From the NCBI GenBank assembly GCA_016748015.1, contig JAAOMT010000305.1:1-64000 (forward strand): a stretch of DNA of 64,000 nucleotides, read 5' to 3'. The translations under genes and the position numbers were made by a program. This DNA comes from Geosiphon pyriformis (lineage: Eukaryota; Glomeromycota; Glomeromycetes; Archaeosporales; Geosiphonaceae). Each line of letters starts with the position of its first letter. The first letter of the stretch is position 1. This document shows positions 24,493-37,018 of the stretch, in pieces. Below the pieces are notes generated by a model, which worked only from the letters and a program-made list of their open reading frames with translations, was not told the origin of the DNA and searched no databases.

Positions 24493-25129
24493 AATATCTT
24501 CATTATTATCACTAAATCATTTGAGTTCTTGCTTTTTAAAAAGATTAAAGAGCACAATATATTGTTTAGAGTTTGAATTAGAGTTCAAATAGTCATTGTT
24601 ATTATTGCCATTTTAAATAAAACTGGAATTGTTATTGTCATCATCATTGTCAGAGTTTGAATTGGGATTAAATGTTGATTCCGATTCCAATACACAGTTG
24701 TTAATTGGTTCTTTTTTTTTTGAAATCATGTAGATTATGTGTGATAGTGAATTGTAAACAACATCACAATTATTACAATACTCAAAGTTATTAGGAATGA
24801 GGCAATGTTTGCAGAGTTTTGCATTTAATTGTTTTAACTGCTGTTCTTGCTTTTTTTTCGTGAGTACTAATTTTTGATAGTGTTTGTGGAATTGTTCTGG
24901 ATCTATGAGATCTAAGACAACATTGGGATTTAGAGTCCAATCAAGTTCAATGGGTTTAAGTAAGTTGTTTTTAATTTGTTTTATTTCTTTTGATAATATG
25001 TCTTCAATTTTGGCAAGGATTATTTGCCATATTTCATTATTATTATGTAAACAATTATCTAATTGTTTTACTGCTTTTCTTTAAACATTGTCTATTGGCA
25101 TTTTTTTTTATCTAGTTATTAATTAGAAT

Positions 25130-25400
25130 TATGTATTGGCACAATTTGTTACATATTCTTCCTTGTCCTAGAATGGCATTCCATATTCTTTTGTCTAAAA
25201 AAGTTTTCCTACAAGTGAAACATGGTTTGTTGTCCTATTTTCCCTGTCTTTTGGGTTATTCAAAGCATTCAAAGATGTATAGATAACAATAATATTTTGT
25301 TACTGTTGGCTATTCTTTATTGTCATTACAATATGTGCCCATTGTCAACAATTTTTTGCTACAATCAATGCATATTAGTTTGGGTCAACAGTAGGTTGAA
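25130..25400 (-). pseudogene. Cysteine-rich segment of gypsy C pol
   Basis: The minus strand reads CIDCSKKLLTMGTYCN, then YYCYLYIFECF, CFTCRKTFLDK and GRICNKLCQ. These are paired cysteines that resemble zinc-ribbon knuckles, lying between protease and dUTPase. The same segment occurs in E (about 52,630-52,890) and F (about 59,970-60,215). The function is unknown; zinc binding is inferred from CX2C spacing. In C some cysteines are changed to Tyr. Confidence 0.5.
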
Positions 25401-25649
25401 TTGGGGTGACTGGTAATGTATAGAATATAAGTAGAGATTATTGCTTGGGAATTTTTTTTCTCTTTTTCCTTCTCTTTTCTTTTTTTCTCTCATGTAAGCA
25501 TTAATGATAAGTTGTTATGATCTTTGTTAGTCCATGAGACTTGGTAGGCTTCCCAAATAGGTTTTTTTTTCTCTTCTTTCAAATCAATTAGTGAGACTTA
25601 AGTGATGTTGACTGGTTTAAAATAACCACATATGGTTGGTACTCAAGTG

Positions 25650-26200
25650 TGCTGACTATTTTGGCTAAATTGCAATTTCTGAGTGGTTTAGTCAAACACA
25701 GTGTTTGTCTTAAACAACCAGTCATTACCAACTAAAGCTTGATACTAAGTGGCTTCCATAATAAAAACTTTGATTAGTATATTAATGCCATTAACTTTAA
25801 ACAGGAAGTCATTTATTTTGCCAATTGGAGTTTTTGTCATTCCATCAGCAGTGATAATTTAAATTCTAGTAATGCAATCAATTCAGTGACTTAATTGGTC
25901 CATAAGTTGTTATGTAATAATATTGCTTACTGACCTGCTGTTTAAAATTAATTTGATGAGATGGTTATTAACTTTGGTGTTAATATATATTGCAGTAATA
26001 AGTTTGGTGTTGAGAGCAGTTCCACTAAAAAGTGACATAGTTGATTCCTCGAGTTTGAAGAGAAAAATAGCTGTTAGTGATTTGTTTTTAATAATGGTTG
26101 CTGGAGGTATATTATTAGTAAGTGGCTTTTGGTTGGCTTTCTGGTTGTTGGATATAATATTTTCTGGAGTAATCAGAAGACTTAAATAGTTCTAAAAATT
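25650..26200 (-). pseudogene. Retropepsin-like protease of gypsy C
   Basis: The minus-strand frame includes LILNSRSVSNIIT, equivalent to LILDSGSVGSIIT in element F. The catalytic Asp of the DSG signature is Asn (codon near 25,940-25,942) and the Gly is Arg, so the enzyme is inactive. Several stops follow. The position between gag and the cysteine-rich segment is the same in D, E and F. Confidence 0.65.
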
Positions 26201-26499
26201 TAGGTTTTAAATATATTTGGTTTTTAAACTCTGTTGTTATGATCCTGATGATTGGGTTGAGAAATTGAAAATTAGTTAGTGCATGACTATCACCAATCTT
26301 CAGTCTTGTTAAGTATGGGTAATTCTTAATCTTTGGGTTCCAGTGACTAATTAAGCTGACTTTTATGGCAGTATTTGAATTGGTGAAGTTTGATAAATTA
26401 TTTGTAACTGTAGTGGTTAATAGATTATGAGTGCTGGTGCCTGATAGATTGGAAATAAGTATAATTGTTGTATTATTGGTGGGTAATGTTGTTAATATT

Positions 26500-28271
26500 G
26501 ATCTTGATTTGGGTGATGATTTGAAGTTTAAAATTAGCAATTAGAGTTTTAATATTGGCTTTTTGATTGTTGGTTATCTAATCTTAATTGGCAATCTATT
26601 TTTAAATGTACCTGTTTACCACAGTAATAACAGGCATGTGTCTTTTGCTACCACAGCTGATTTGTTAATAACAATAGACATAACTGATTTTGAAAACAAT
26701 TTGAGTTTCCTGAGTTATTGCATCACTGTGGTGGTTGATAAATTGTCTAATTGTTAGCTAAGTATCTCTCAATTTTCTGGTTGATGAAATTACTGAATTG
26801 TTTTATTTTGGAATCCAAGTTAAATAATCTATTTATTACTAAATTAATGGCTTGGATGTGATTAGTTTTGAGTTTAGCTGCTTCAAAATCTTTGGCATAA
26901 ATGACTACAACTTAAAGGTCTGCTGAATACAATGAACATACTTATTGGAGGATACTACTATACAGGTTATAGATAAACTGGTTTAAAATTTGTGGTGCTG
27001 TGAAATAGTTGGCATTAATTGCTTAGATCTGGTGCAAATTTCTATGAAAGCATTCCAAGTAAGTGGTAACTACTTTGGCATCTCCTTGTTTTATGGTGGT
27101 AAAGATATTGGCTAAGCAGTTAATACTGTTATATTACTAAAATATCTTAGAAACTTAAGTTTAAAGACATTGAAGTTTTGGGATTTATTTGCCAAGCTCT
27201 AATACCATAAATCAGCAGTGTTCTGTAAAAAATATGGGATTGTCTATAATGCTCTAGCATTATTTTATCCATTGGCTGTGATGGCTTTTTTCATATTATT
27301 GAGCCATACTTGAATGTCATCTTTTTTGTCAGTAAATTTTTCTATTTTGGCAATTGGGGCATATGCTATTAGTACAATTAGTTGTTGGAGTTGTTAAAGT
27401 TGTTGTTATAGTTGTGGTTGTAACTATTGAGGTGGTTTGACAATTGGTTTAATTTGTGGTTGATTAATTACGATTACTGGAGATAAGTGTTGATTAATAG
27501 TATTAGAGTTAAGATTATTCTGATTTTGTTAAGTTTAAATATTTAGAGTTTCAATTTCTGGGTTTTTTACAATCAGGTTTTGATAATTAAATTCTTGATT
27601 GTCATTTTTCTTTTCTTTTGGTTCCAATACTTTTCAAGAACTTGTGATTCTGAAATTTGGTTGAGATAGTGGCAATCAAAATTCTAATAGTGTTAGTAAT
27701 TATGATTTGAATCCTTTAAAGTAATCGCCATAGGTTTCTAATAACTCTGCTTTCTTTTGTTTACTTTGGAATAGAAGTTGAACTAATGATAATTTTGTAT
27801 TTGATGTTGATGTACCTGCTGATAAGATATTGATAACACTTTTAAGTATATAATAGTATAATGAATTGATTAGTAACTTAACTCTGATTTTTTTTTAAGT
27901 GAGTAGTTGTATTCTTTTGGGTATTACTACTGGTATTTATAGTTTTCTTTTGCCTTTGTCTATATAGGTAATGGAAAATTGTCATTAAGTGTACTTCTTA
28001 ATTTTTTGATTGATTTCACGGATAATTGGTGCAAACTGTAATTTTGTATTAAGCTAGTGTGTTGAATTAATTCTGTATAAAAATTTTCTCTTGCTGCTTC
28101 AATGTCAACTAGTCCTCCTAGAAAATCTTTGATTTTTTCATTAACATAAATGTTGAAGGCTGATTCTGCTAAATAATGATTGTTGTTTAATCTCAAGTGT
28201 TGACTATAGCATTAAAATAAAAATTTGGCAAATTTTAAATGGTTTGTCCTTATTATTTCTGATTCTGTCAT
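26500..28271 (-). pseudogene. gag of gypsy C
   Basis: ATG at 28,271-28,269 opens MTESEIIRTNHLKFAKFLF, the only gypsy copy here that keeps an ATG at this place; F has GTG, D and E have GTA. The N-terminal module (NNNHYLAESAFNIYVNEKI, then IEAARENFYTELIQHTS) is conserved in all copies. The central capsid-type (Retrotrans_gag) part and the CCHC knuckle follow towards 26,600, with many stops. The first stop after the ATG is in LF*CYS, where the codon is TAA for an expected Gln. The start is chosen by alignment with the other copies. Confidence 0.7.
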
Positions 28272-28334
28272 TTTTAACTAATTGTGTATTGGTGCTGATT
28301 CTCTGTAGAATTATACTTTACAAAAAACACCAAA

Positions 28335-29191
28335 TATTACAGGTAATTATTTGGGATCTCAAAGCAAATAGCAAATCCATAATTTGGTGTTTAATAGCTA
28401 ATATAATAATAATATCTAAAGATTATAGTAATTTGAAGGTTTTGGTTGAGTTCTTTTTATAATAAACAAAGATTCAATGATTGTTTTCAGTAGCCTCCCA
28501 GAATTGCAATTCCATCAAATTTTTTTGTCAATATGATGGCCAGTAATCTTCTTGGTAAGCTATCTTCAATTCTGTGAGTATTCTATTCTTGTTTTACAGG
28601 TCTTTTACCAATTTTTTTGATGTTGATAATTCTGCGTGTTGATCCTTGATCAATTAGTAAACAATAAAACAAATAAAAAAAATAAAAGAAAATGAAAAAA
28701 TTAGTCCAAAGCAATTAAGTTAGTATCCTGTCAATAGCCATAATTAAGAGCTATTGTTCTAGTATTATTAAGTATTAGTAGCTATCAACATGAAGTGTTA
28801 ATAATTAGAGTTTGATAAATAATTCTCAATCAAGTAATAACAATATGAATTGGATATAGATAAATATTTTATTAATAATTTGATGATTTTACTTTAGTGA
28901 ATATACACTATTCTTAAAGTAATTAAGAAATAGATAAGAAGAAAAGTTTAAATTAAGAGGTCTGTCTTTTTTGCTTCTAATACTACTGTTATATATATAT
29001 ATTTGAGATTCCTTAATTTCTTAATTTTTCTCACCAGAAATTCTGGAATTTCATGACTCTTCATATAAGAATTCTGTAATTTCTGGAATCTTGTAATTCC
29101 TTAGAAAAATTCTGGAATTTTTTATTTTACTATATTTATTTCTGATTGGCTAATTTATATATTAATATAATTCCTATATTTACGAGTAACA
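28335..29191 (-). repeat. 5' LTR of gypsy C
   Basis: 857 bases. In element orientation it begins TGTTACTCG and ends TGTAATA (an expected terminal CA changed to TA). The end is followed by TTTGGTGTTTTTTG, the primer-binding region. The U3 part holds several TTCTGGAA dyads (about 29,040-29,125). The R/U5 half matches the LTRs of E and F. Its 5' edge interrupts a LINE ORF1. Confidence 0.8.
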
Positions 29192-30395
29192 CCAATCACA
29201 GCACAGTGAACTCAATTGTCAGTATTAAGTAATCAATTAATAATGTATATTTTATCACCAACTACTTCCAAAAAAGTGCCCAAATCATGAACAGTTGTTC
29301 TTATAGACAAAGTAAACAACAGAGTCTTGAACTGATCTTTAGATGCCCAAATATTACAATCTTCTACAGCCATAGTTACACACACTGAATTTTTTCCAAT
29401 CAAAAAGATCTATTTAGCAGCCAACTATTAAGCCTGACCCAATTTGGAAAATTTTACCACAGCCTTTTGCTATATTCCAATCAACTGAATTTTGATCGAC
29501 TTAATTTTACCAAATTCAGATATTGCAGTGACAATCATTTTTTTTGACATATCTATAGGAATTTTTTTGATAATTACAGCCTGATCTAAATACATTTCTT
29601 GTTTCTTAACATTAATATTTGCAATAATCTCATTCTTTTCGACCAATAAAATGGTCTTCTTTATGCTAATCTCTGAAGTGAAAATAGATCTGATAGTTTC
29701 TTTAAATTTTGAGAAAGTAGTGGCCCTCTCTAAAACCATTAATTAATGAAAACAATTTTCTAACAGTCTGTGTCTTTGCCATAACAGATTTTTCTTTTAC
29801 AGCATTAAGATTGATATCAAAGACAAAAAATTTGTTGATAGATATTTCAATCTGAGTTTTGAAAATTTTAGAATTAACTTACTTTCTATTAAGAAATATT
29901 TTAAGAAGAGAAAGGAGGAGGTTACTATCTTTATCCATGCCATAATCAATTGAACCAAGAGGGGAGCCACAAATCAAACCAGTATTAATTCTTTTAACTT
30001 TAGGAGTGTTTGCTATCAAACCAAAAAGAGAACTATTGTCAGCACCAAATAAAACATTATCATCTCCACTATTACCAAAAACACTGTCCATATCCGAATA
30101 GAGACTACCATCATAACTAGATTTAACCAGAAAAATATTTTTTTAAACTTCAAAATGCTTAACATTACCAACTGAAACTTTTTTTTTTGGGAAAAAATAT
30201 CACTAACTGGACCATAAAGAGTATCTTTTGGAGTCTTTTTTTTAAACATATTGTTATTTAAAGCAGCTTCCAGATTCACTACAAAAAGATTATTAGCTTA
30301 AGAAATGTTGAAAATAATAAAACAAGTAAAATAAAAAACAAAAACTTTTTTTTCAAAAATTGTTCTTTGGAAAATTTGGACAAAGAAGAGAAAGA
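29192..30395 (-). mobile_element. LINE copy R: 5' leader and first half of ORF1
   Basis: Minus-strand L1-family copy running from the 5' leader (about 30,395-30,290) through ORF1 to a point equivalent to about 6,065 in L1, where gypsy C is inserted. It keeps the N-terminal MFKKKTPKDTLYGPVSD without the 26-base deletion of L1. It also keeps the RRM-like segment 29,470-29,739 (KFKETIRSIFTSEISIKKTI, SEFGKIKSIKIQLIG) and a stop at the same Trp position as L1 5,781. Missing sequence between L1 positions 6,065 and 9,683 would join it to copy B at 22,726. Confidence 0.8.
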
Positions 30396-33300
30396 AGTTT
30401 TTTTTATATTAATATTTTTTAATTCAATAATTTCTTTATTGTAAACTTAAAAACTGCTTTAAGCAATAATATATTTAAAAATAAAATGCCCAAAAGAGCT
30501 TTTTATGATCTAGTTAGTGACTTTTTTTCTCGGAAAAAAAGAGTTAATTTTGGTAATATTAAACATTTAGATGATAAAAAGATATATTATTGGTCAAATC
30601 AGATTTTGATAATATATATTCAGATTTGAACAGTGAGTTTAGTAGTAGTAAGAATAATTTTATTATGGAAGATGTTAATAGTGGATTTTTTTTAAGTTTA
30701 ATAGCAACTATTCTCAAAGCCAATAGAATAAGTACTAACATAATTTATGGTATTTTTTTTTGGTTTTCTTAACTTTAAAATGGAAAAAAAGATCAAATTA
30801 TTCTCACTTTTTTTCAATATATTTTAAACAAAAAATAAATTAATCTTAAAATTGTTAAAACTTAAGTAGAAGTGATTATTAAAAAATTTTTTGTCTTATA
30901 TATTAATTTATTAATAGTAGAAAACAAATTAACAATGGCCAAAACTCAAAAAATTCGAAAAATATTTTCAATAATTAATGGTTTTAGAAGAACTAGTACT
31001 CTTTCAAAATTTGAAAAAATATTTAAATATATATTTACATCAAAAAAAAGCATGAAAAAAGTCATATTATTGATTAAGAAAAAAAATCATTATAAACAGT
31101 AATATTAAAAAACAAAAAATTAGATTAGATTAAACTATGAGAATTAAAATATTTTTATAGATATGTTAAAAAAAATAATCATTACTGTAGTATCTGAGTT
31201 TATTCAAATTAAGTTAATTCAATTGTAATTAATTGGATTATGACAAAAGGCTGTAATAAAGTTTACCAAATTAGTTTAAGCAAATTAGTTAGCAGTAAAG
31301 TAGTCATTCTTAATTAAAAAAGATTTAATACATATAGTGAAGACTAAAAAATTGTAATGTTTGAATATTTAAGAACTGGTTTATGATTTTTTGTTTACTT
31401 TGTTTGTAAAAACAACTGTTTATAATCTTGGTGTTTTATTAAAAGAAACTTGTAGAAAAACTTACATTATAAATAAATTATTTGATTTTGACAATAGAAT
31501 TTGTTGTACTGTAATTAGTTTTGAATTAAATAAAAAACTAGAGTTTGTTTTTTATACAGAATTAATTTTTGGTAGTGTAAAATTCTCTTAGATTAGAATA
31601 ATTTTGGTTTAATATAAAAAGTATAAGCAATTTAAACATTTAACTTAAAGTGTAATATATTAGATGTTTTTATTTTGTCTTTTTTAAAAACATATAAAAG
31701 AGTTGCTTCAGATAAAAATTGTCTTCAATTGACCAGATTATATGTTAAAAAAATGTTTTTATTTTTTGTTTTGCTACTTTTAATGACAAATTATAAATAC
31801 AAGTGGTTTTATTCACTATTTTTACTAATAATACTTGTTTTGGTTCTAGTTTTAGATTTCTTTTTTCTAATACTTTTCATAATAAATGAAATTTATTGAT
31901 TGGTTAAGACAATTTTTTTATTGTAACTCATTTAGCTTTTTTGGAATGTTTTTTAGAGCTTTTAACTAATTAAATATTAGAATTATGAAAAAATTAAGTA
32001 TTATAAATCTGGTGTCTTTAGTATTTGTTTTTTAATTTTCTTTTTTAATTATTTCTGTACTATTGAATTTGAATTTGAATTTGAATTTGAATATGATTTT
32101 AAAAGATTTATTAGTGTTATTTATTTATTTTTTAATTATAAAAAATAAGGTTTTGAATTTAAGTTTAAATAACTTAAAGATTCTGATTACTAAAATAAAT
32201 AGCTTGAAATCAAAAATAATGACTCTTAAAATTTTGGTTAATTCAGTTTTGGTAAGATTAAATTAATTGTGCTTTGGCTTAGAATTTCTAATGTTTTTTT
32301 CATTTTAATAACTAATTTAATATGAAAGTTTGCTATGTGTAATATTTGAAGTATTAATGTTTTTGTAAAACAAAAAAATATTGTTTGTTGGCATACAAAT
32401 CTGGATAATATGATTTCTATTATTATAGAAACAAAATTAAGATTTAGTATTAAATTATAAATTATAGATAAGTTTGATAGAGTACAGATTTTTACATTTG
32501 GTTTAGATAAAAATTTCTTGGTGCTGAAATAACTATTATTATGAACAATTTTCTGGTTTGACATATCTTTAAGATAAAAAAAATTTTTAGTTATGTTGTT
32601 TTGATACAGTTTTTTTTTAAAAACAAAATTTCAGTTATAATTTTGAGTTTATATGTTAATGCTTTTGTTAAAGCTAAATTTAATCAGATATATTAAAAAT
32701 CAACTTTTTTATTGCTTAAGTTGTTAATTTTAGTACTTTTATAGTTCTAAATAAAGATTTTAATGAAAATAGATCTAAAAAAATATGAATTTCAAGTTTT
32801 GTGTGAATTTGAATTTTGTTAATTTTTTTAGTGAATATTTACTAATTAAAACTTTTTCTTAAAGCAACTTTAAAAGTGTTAAAAAGATTATAGATTACAT
32901 TTTTGTAAATAAAAATTTGTCATTTGCAGTTATTAAACATAAAATTAACTCTGTATTTGACTTTTTTAATATTAATTACAAGAATGTTTTGGTTTTGGTT
33001 GATCTGAATGGTCTTCTAAATATTTGTTTAAATAGTATACATAAACAAGTCAATAAAAATCATTAAAAATTTAAAATTGGAAATGTTAATAATAGTGGAA
33101 TTAGCTAATAATATATTCTTTAAATATTGATATAGTAAAATCAAATATTTTTTTAATAAACAATTATTAAAGTTTTTCAAATTGGAATTATTAGTTATTA
33201 AAATAATAAAATTTTTTAGATCTAGTAATGTGTTTAAAACTGATACTCTATTTTACATTTGGTTAGTTGTTAATAGGAATAGAACTTCTAAAATACAAAT

Positions 33301-35880
33301 TATAATTCAAGATAAGACCAAGTTAATAAATGTTTTAAGTTATTATGTTTAAGATCAGAAATGATTATTATAAGTCCAAATTGTATAAGTTTAAAGCTGC
33401 TAAAACAATTATTATTAAATGTGCAATTAAGAAAAAAATAGAAAATTTTTGTTTGAATAAAGACTGCATAATTAGAAATATATTAAAAAAGTTGTTTTAT
33501 AAGATAATATTAGATTATTTAATAGTTAATAAAAAACTGGTTTTGAAGCCTAATAAAGTTAAATCTAAAGTAGATGCTATTATAAAAGATTAGACCAAAA
33601 AGTATATGATTTTTGGCTTATTGTCAGAGCTCTGAGTTAATTAATATACTTTTACAATTATATAAACAATAGAGTTTTTTAAAAAATTATAAGTGTTATT
33701 AGTTTTAAAGAATTAGTTTATGTAATAAAAGATTTGCTAGATAGAAAAACTGCTGGTCTGAATGGTATTTTAAATAAACTGTGAAAACATTATAATAAAA
33801 ATATTATTAAATGTCTTTTAGTTTTTTTAAACTTATATTTATTTTTGGATGCAATATTAATTTTATAAAAAAAGACATAAGTCTCTATAATATCTAAATT
33901 TTATAAGTAAAATAGAGTTTTTATAAACACTAAGCTAATTACTTTGATTGAAACAGCTAAGAAAATTTTTTTAAAATTTTTTTTAGATTGAATTTTATTT
34001 GCATGTACAATTTTTCTGTTTTAAAAAGTACTTTGATGTAGTTTTTTGTTTTTGTTATTGGCTTAATAATTAAAGATGCTTTGAAAAAGAATAAAAAAAT
34101 TTAATTAGTATTACAAAACATGTACAAAACATATAATTCTGTTGATTAGTTTTATTTAAAAACCAGTTTGCAGTATATCAAAATGTGTGAGAAATTTATC
34201 AATTTCTTTAACAGCATTTATAAAAACAAGATAAATAGAGTTATAACAAACTTTGGCCTTATATATAAATATTAAGTACATAATAGATTATATCAAAATA
34301 AAATATTCTCTTTTTTTTTTAAAAAAATCTTCTATAACTCTCTTTTATATAAGGTTAAAAAACATGAACATTTATATAGATATTAAATTAATACCAGATT
34401 TATAGCCAAGACAAACAAAATAAATACCAAAAGAGAAAAGATTTTTTTTCTTATAACTAGTGTTTTTGTTAATAACACTATTAGGATTGAAAATAGTTAG
34501 ATTTTTATACAATATATATTAAATATTGTCAGTAAATTATTTTTATTTAATAATATCTTAATTAATAATAATAAAACAATAGTTATTTTTATCAATTAAC
34601 AAATTAAAAATGCTTTTTTAAGAATTAGTAGACTACTAATTTTAATTGTCAAAAGTAAAATACCATATAGATATTTGAATATTTTTTTATTGACAGATGA
34701 TTTGTTAAAGCCCAGTATAATTAAGACTCAATTTGATATTAAGTTTTTTTTTAAATATGGTATTAAAAAAAGCTATTATAGATAAACAATTTTTTTTATC
34801 TGGTTTCAGTTGTTCTGCAATTTATAATTAAGTTGCTGTTAATAAAATATTATAGTTAAAAAAGATTTTAGATTAAAAGCTGGTTTATTTTACGATTTTT
34901 TTAGTAATATATTGCATCATTTTTTATTATATAATCTAAAAACGTTTGAGCAAGTTCAAATAAAAAAAAAATTGCTTCAACTATTGTTTTTGTAAATGCT
35001 GCTAGTATTTTTAGTTAACTTTTTGGTTATGTTCTTGAATTTTCAAGTTTTAAACTGGGCTTCTTTGAATTTTTGCAGCATCTAATTTGGTTATAAGTAA
35101 GTTTTTTTAACAATTTTTGGCTAAATTAATATGTATTTTTTTGGACAATGGCTTTTTGTTAGTAAATAATTTGTTTTGTGTATTTTTCAATTTTCACAAG
35201 TTTTTTATATCAAGTGTTCTGAAAGCTTCTCTGTATTTTAATAAGATTGGTTCTTTAAAAAAATTTGGAATGACTTTTTGTAACATACTTTTGAACAAAA
35301 AAGGCAGAATAATAAATTAAAAAACATTTTGCTACTAAAAAAAATTAGATTCTATGAAGCTTATGCCTTTTTGGTTTGTTTTAATATTAAAGTTTTTACA
35401 TAATTCTAATCTTGTGTCAGTATCTTCTGGTATAACTTCTGGGTTGGTAAATGATAGTGTTTGTTGTCAAATAAATTTTCAATACTAAAAAAGTGTTTAC
35501 ATAAAATCTGGTCAAATGAAATCAATATATATACTAATAAGTTTTGGTTTTTCTGCTGTTACTAATAGAGCTGTTGCATATATTTTTAAAGTGAATTTAA
35601 GGATTGAGATCAAAGTTTATAAGTTATTGTTATTAACACTAACCAAATTATATGTTGTAGCTCCTTTTCTGAAGTGTATGTTTTTTTCTTGTGCTAAAAT
35701 AGTGTATTTAAATAACCAGACTGTTATGAATACTTGTATTTTAGTATTGAAGTTATTAAGTTTAGACTTTTGTAATTACTGCTGAATGAAAAAAAAACAT
35801 ATTGCAAATTTGATTAGAGATAAAAATTTTTTAGTAATTTGGTTAAAGGTTAAGAAATTATTGCCAAAAAAGCTGAAATT
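30396..35880 (+). mobile_element. LINE copy P: heavily mutated, 3'-truncated
   Basis: Plus-strand L1-family copy lying head to head with copy R. ORF1 starts at MPKRAFYDLVSDFFSRKKRV (30,488); the endonuclease region begins near 32,330 (FAMCNI equivalent). RT is near 33,930-34,700, with FVNN where FVDD is expected (about 34,458). RNase H is near 35,516-35,870 (LTKLYVVAPFLKCMF; LNNQTVM for the L1 FDSQAAI). It stops inside RNase H, so the 3' end and tail are missing. Compared with L1, TGG codons are repeatedly TAG or TGA and CAA/CAG are TAA/TAG; for example L1 GWHHLRASL appears as TGATTAGTTTTATTT. The -1 relation of ORF1 and ORF2 is conserved. Confidence 0.85.
32062..32094 (+). repeat. (GAATTT)n hexanucleotide run in LINE copy P
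   Basis: Five to six GAATTT units in the ORF1 tail region, where L1 has a unique sequence encoding VSVLDSDMAL. It is a local slippage expansion encoding Asn-Leu repeats. Confidence 0.85.
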
Positions 35881-36775
35881 TTTATATAAAAATTTAATTT
35901 CTTAGATATAAAGCTTATTTTATCTTATATATTATATATTCTATTTACAAAAAACTTCAACAAACTAGTTAGTTTTGAGCTAAACAAAACTTTTTAAATA
36001 GAATATCTCATAAATAATTTGATTTCACCAGAGTTTAATTTTTTTAGAGAAAATAATATTATGATTAAAAACCATAATTTTATTAGTTATTACATATATT
36101 AGCCACTAATATTATATAATTTTCTGCACTATTTTTAAATAGTAATTATTAACTTAATCAATAATTTAATTGTTAATCTAACTATTAATTTGATCATTAA
36201 TCTAATTAATAATCTGATTGTTGACTATTTTTAATAGCTATATAAGCAATAAGTTTTTTATATATAAAAATATATGTAAGAAATCAAAAAAATAAAACAA
36301 TATCTATTAACTTAATCTTTTTCTTATTGTTTATTTTCTTTTTTTTCTTTTTTACTTTCAAGTATTTGAATATTTTGAAATAAAAAATTACTTGTTGATA
36401 TTTATCTATCTTTTTTTAATTTATATAATTGTAATATTTGAAAATTATTAAATAAAATATGATTAAAAAATATATTTGATATTTAATATCAAATTTTAAA
36501 AGTGCTAATATAAAACATAGAATTGTATCAGTATGTTATTATTTATTAACAGTACAGATCATCTCTCTACTTTTAAATTTTCTAATTATTTTTTGGAAAA
36601 ATTAACAACTAAGATATTTTATGAGATTAATTTTATATATTAAATTTATACTCATTTAATTTACTCTTTAAAGTTGAATTCTCTTTAATTAATTTATTAT
36701 TTTACAATCTTGTTCTTCTTTGTTATTTGTTAATTTTTTACTTTAATTTATAATAATATCTTTAGTTTACCGAAA
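35881..36775. other. A+T-rich spacer
   Basis: No protein-like frame. A degenerate short repeat of AATCTAATTAATAA-type units lies at about 36,150-36,225. Confidence 0.55.
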
Positions 36776-36777
36776 TA

Positions 36778-36805
36778 CAGAGGGTGTCCAAAAGTTTCCG
36801 AACAA
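36778..36805 (+). repeat. Left terminal inverted repeat of the Tc1/mariner element
   Basis: 28 bases, identical in reverse complement to 37,347-37,374. It is preceded by TA. Confidence 0.93.
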
Positions 36806-37018
36806 ACTTTGGAGTAACATTCCACATGCTTGAATAATTAGAAAAGCACGAGTTTATTACTAAATTAAGTTAGTTAATTATTTAATTACCCGTTTTTTAT
36901 TTTTTAAACACGCGTGTATAATGTTTTTTCGCGCATAATCGATTTTATTCATACTCGTTTTTTTATGAAAATGAAATGTAACGCGCATATAAGATTTTTT
37001 CGTTTTTATTAAAACGAA

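Larger units (their letters stand above)
23785..29191 (-). mobile_element. Ty3/gypsy element C, truncated in pol
   Basis: Minus-strand LTR retrotransposon. Reading from 29,191 downwards: 5' LTR (29,191-28,335), primer-binding region, gag from ATG 28,271, protease about 26,100-25,650, cysteine-rich segment about 25,400-25,130, dUTPase-like domain 24,492-24,095, then a conserved stretch to about 23,785. RT, RNase H, integrase and 3' LTR are absent. They are either deleted or lost at the chimeric join 23,353-23,785. The 5' LTR is inserted in a LINE ORF1 copy whose sequence resumes at 29,192 with CCAATCACAG. Confidence 0.85.
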
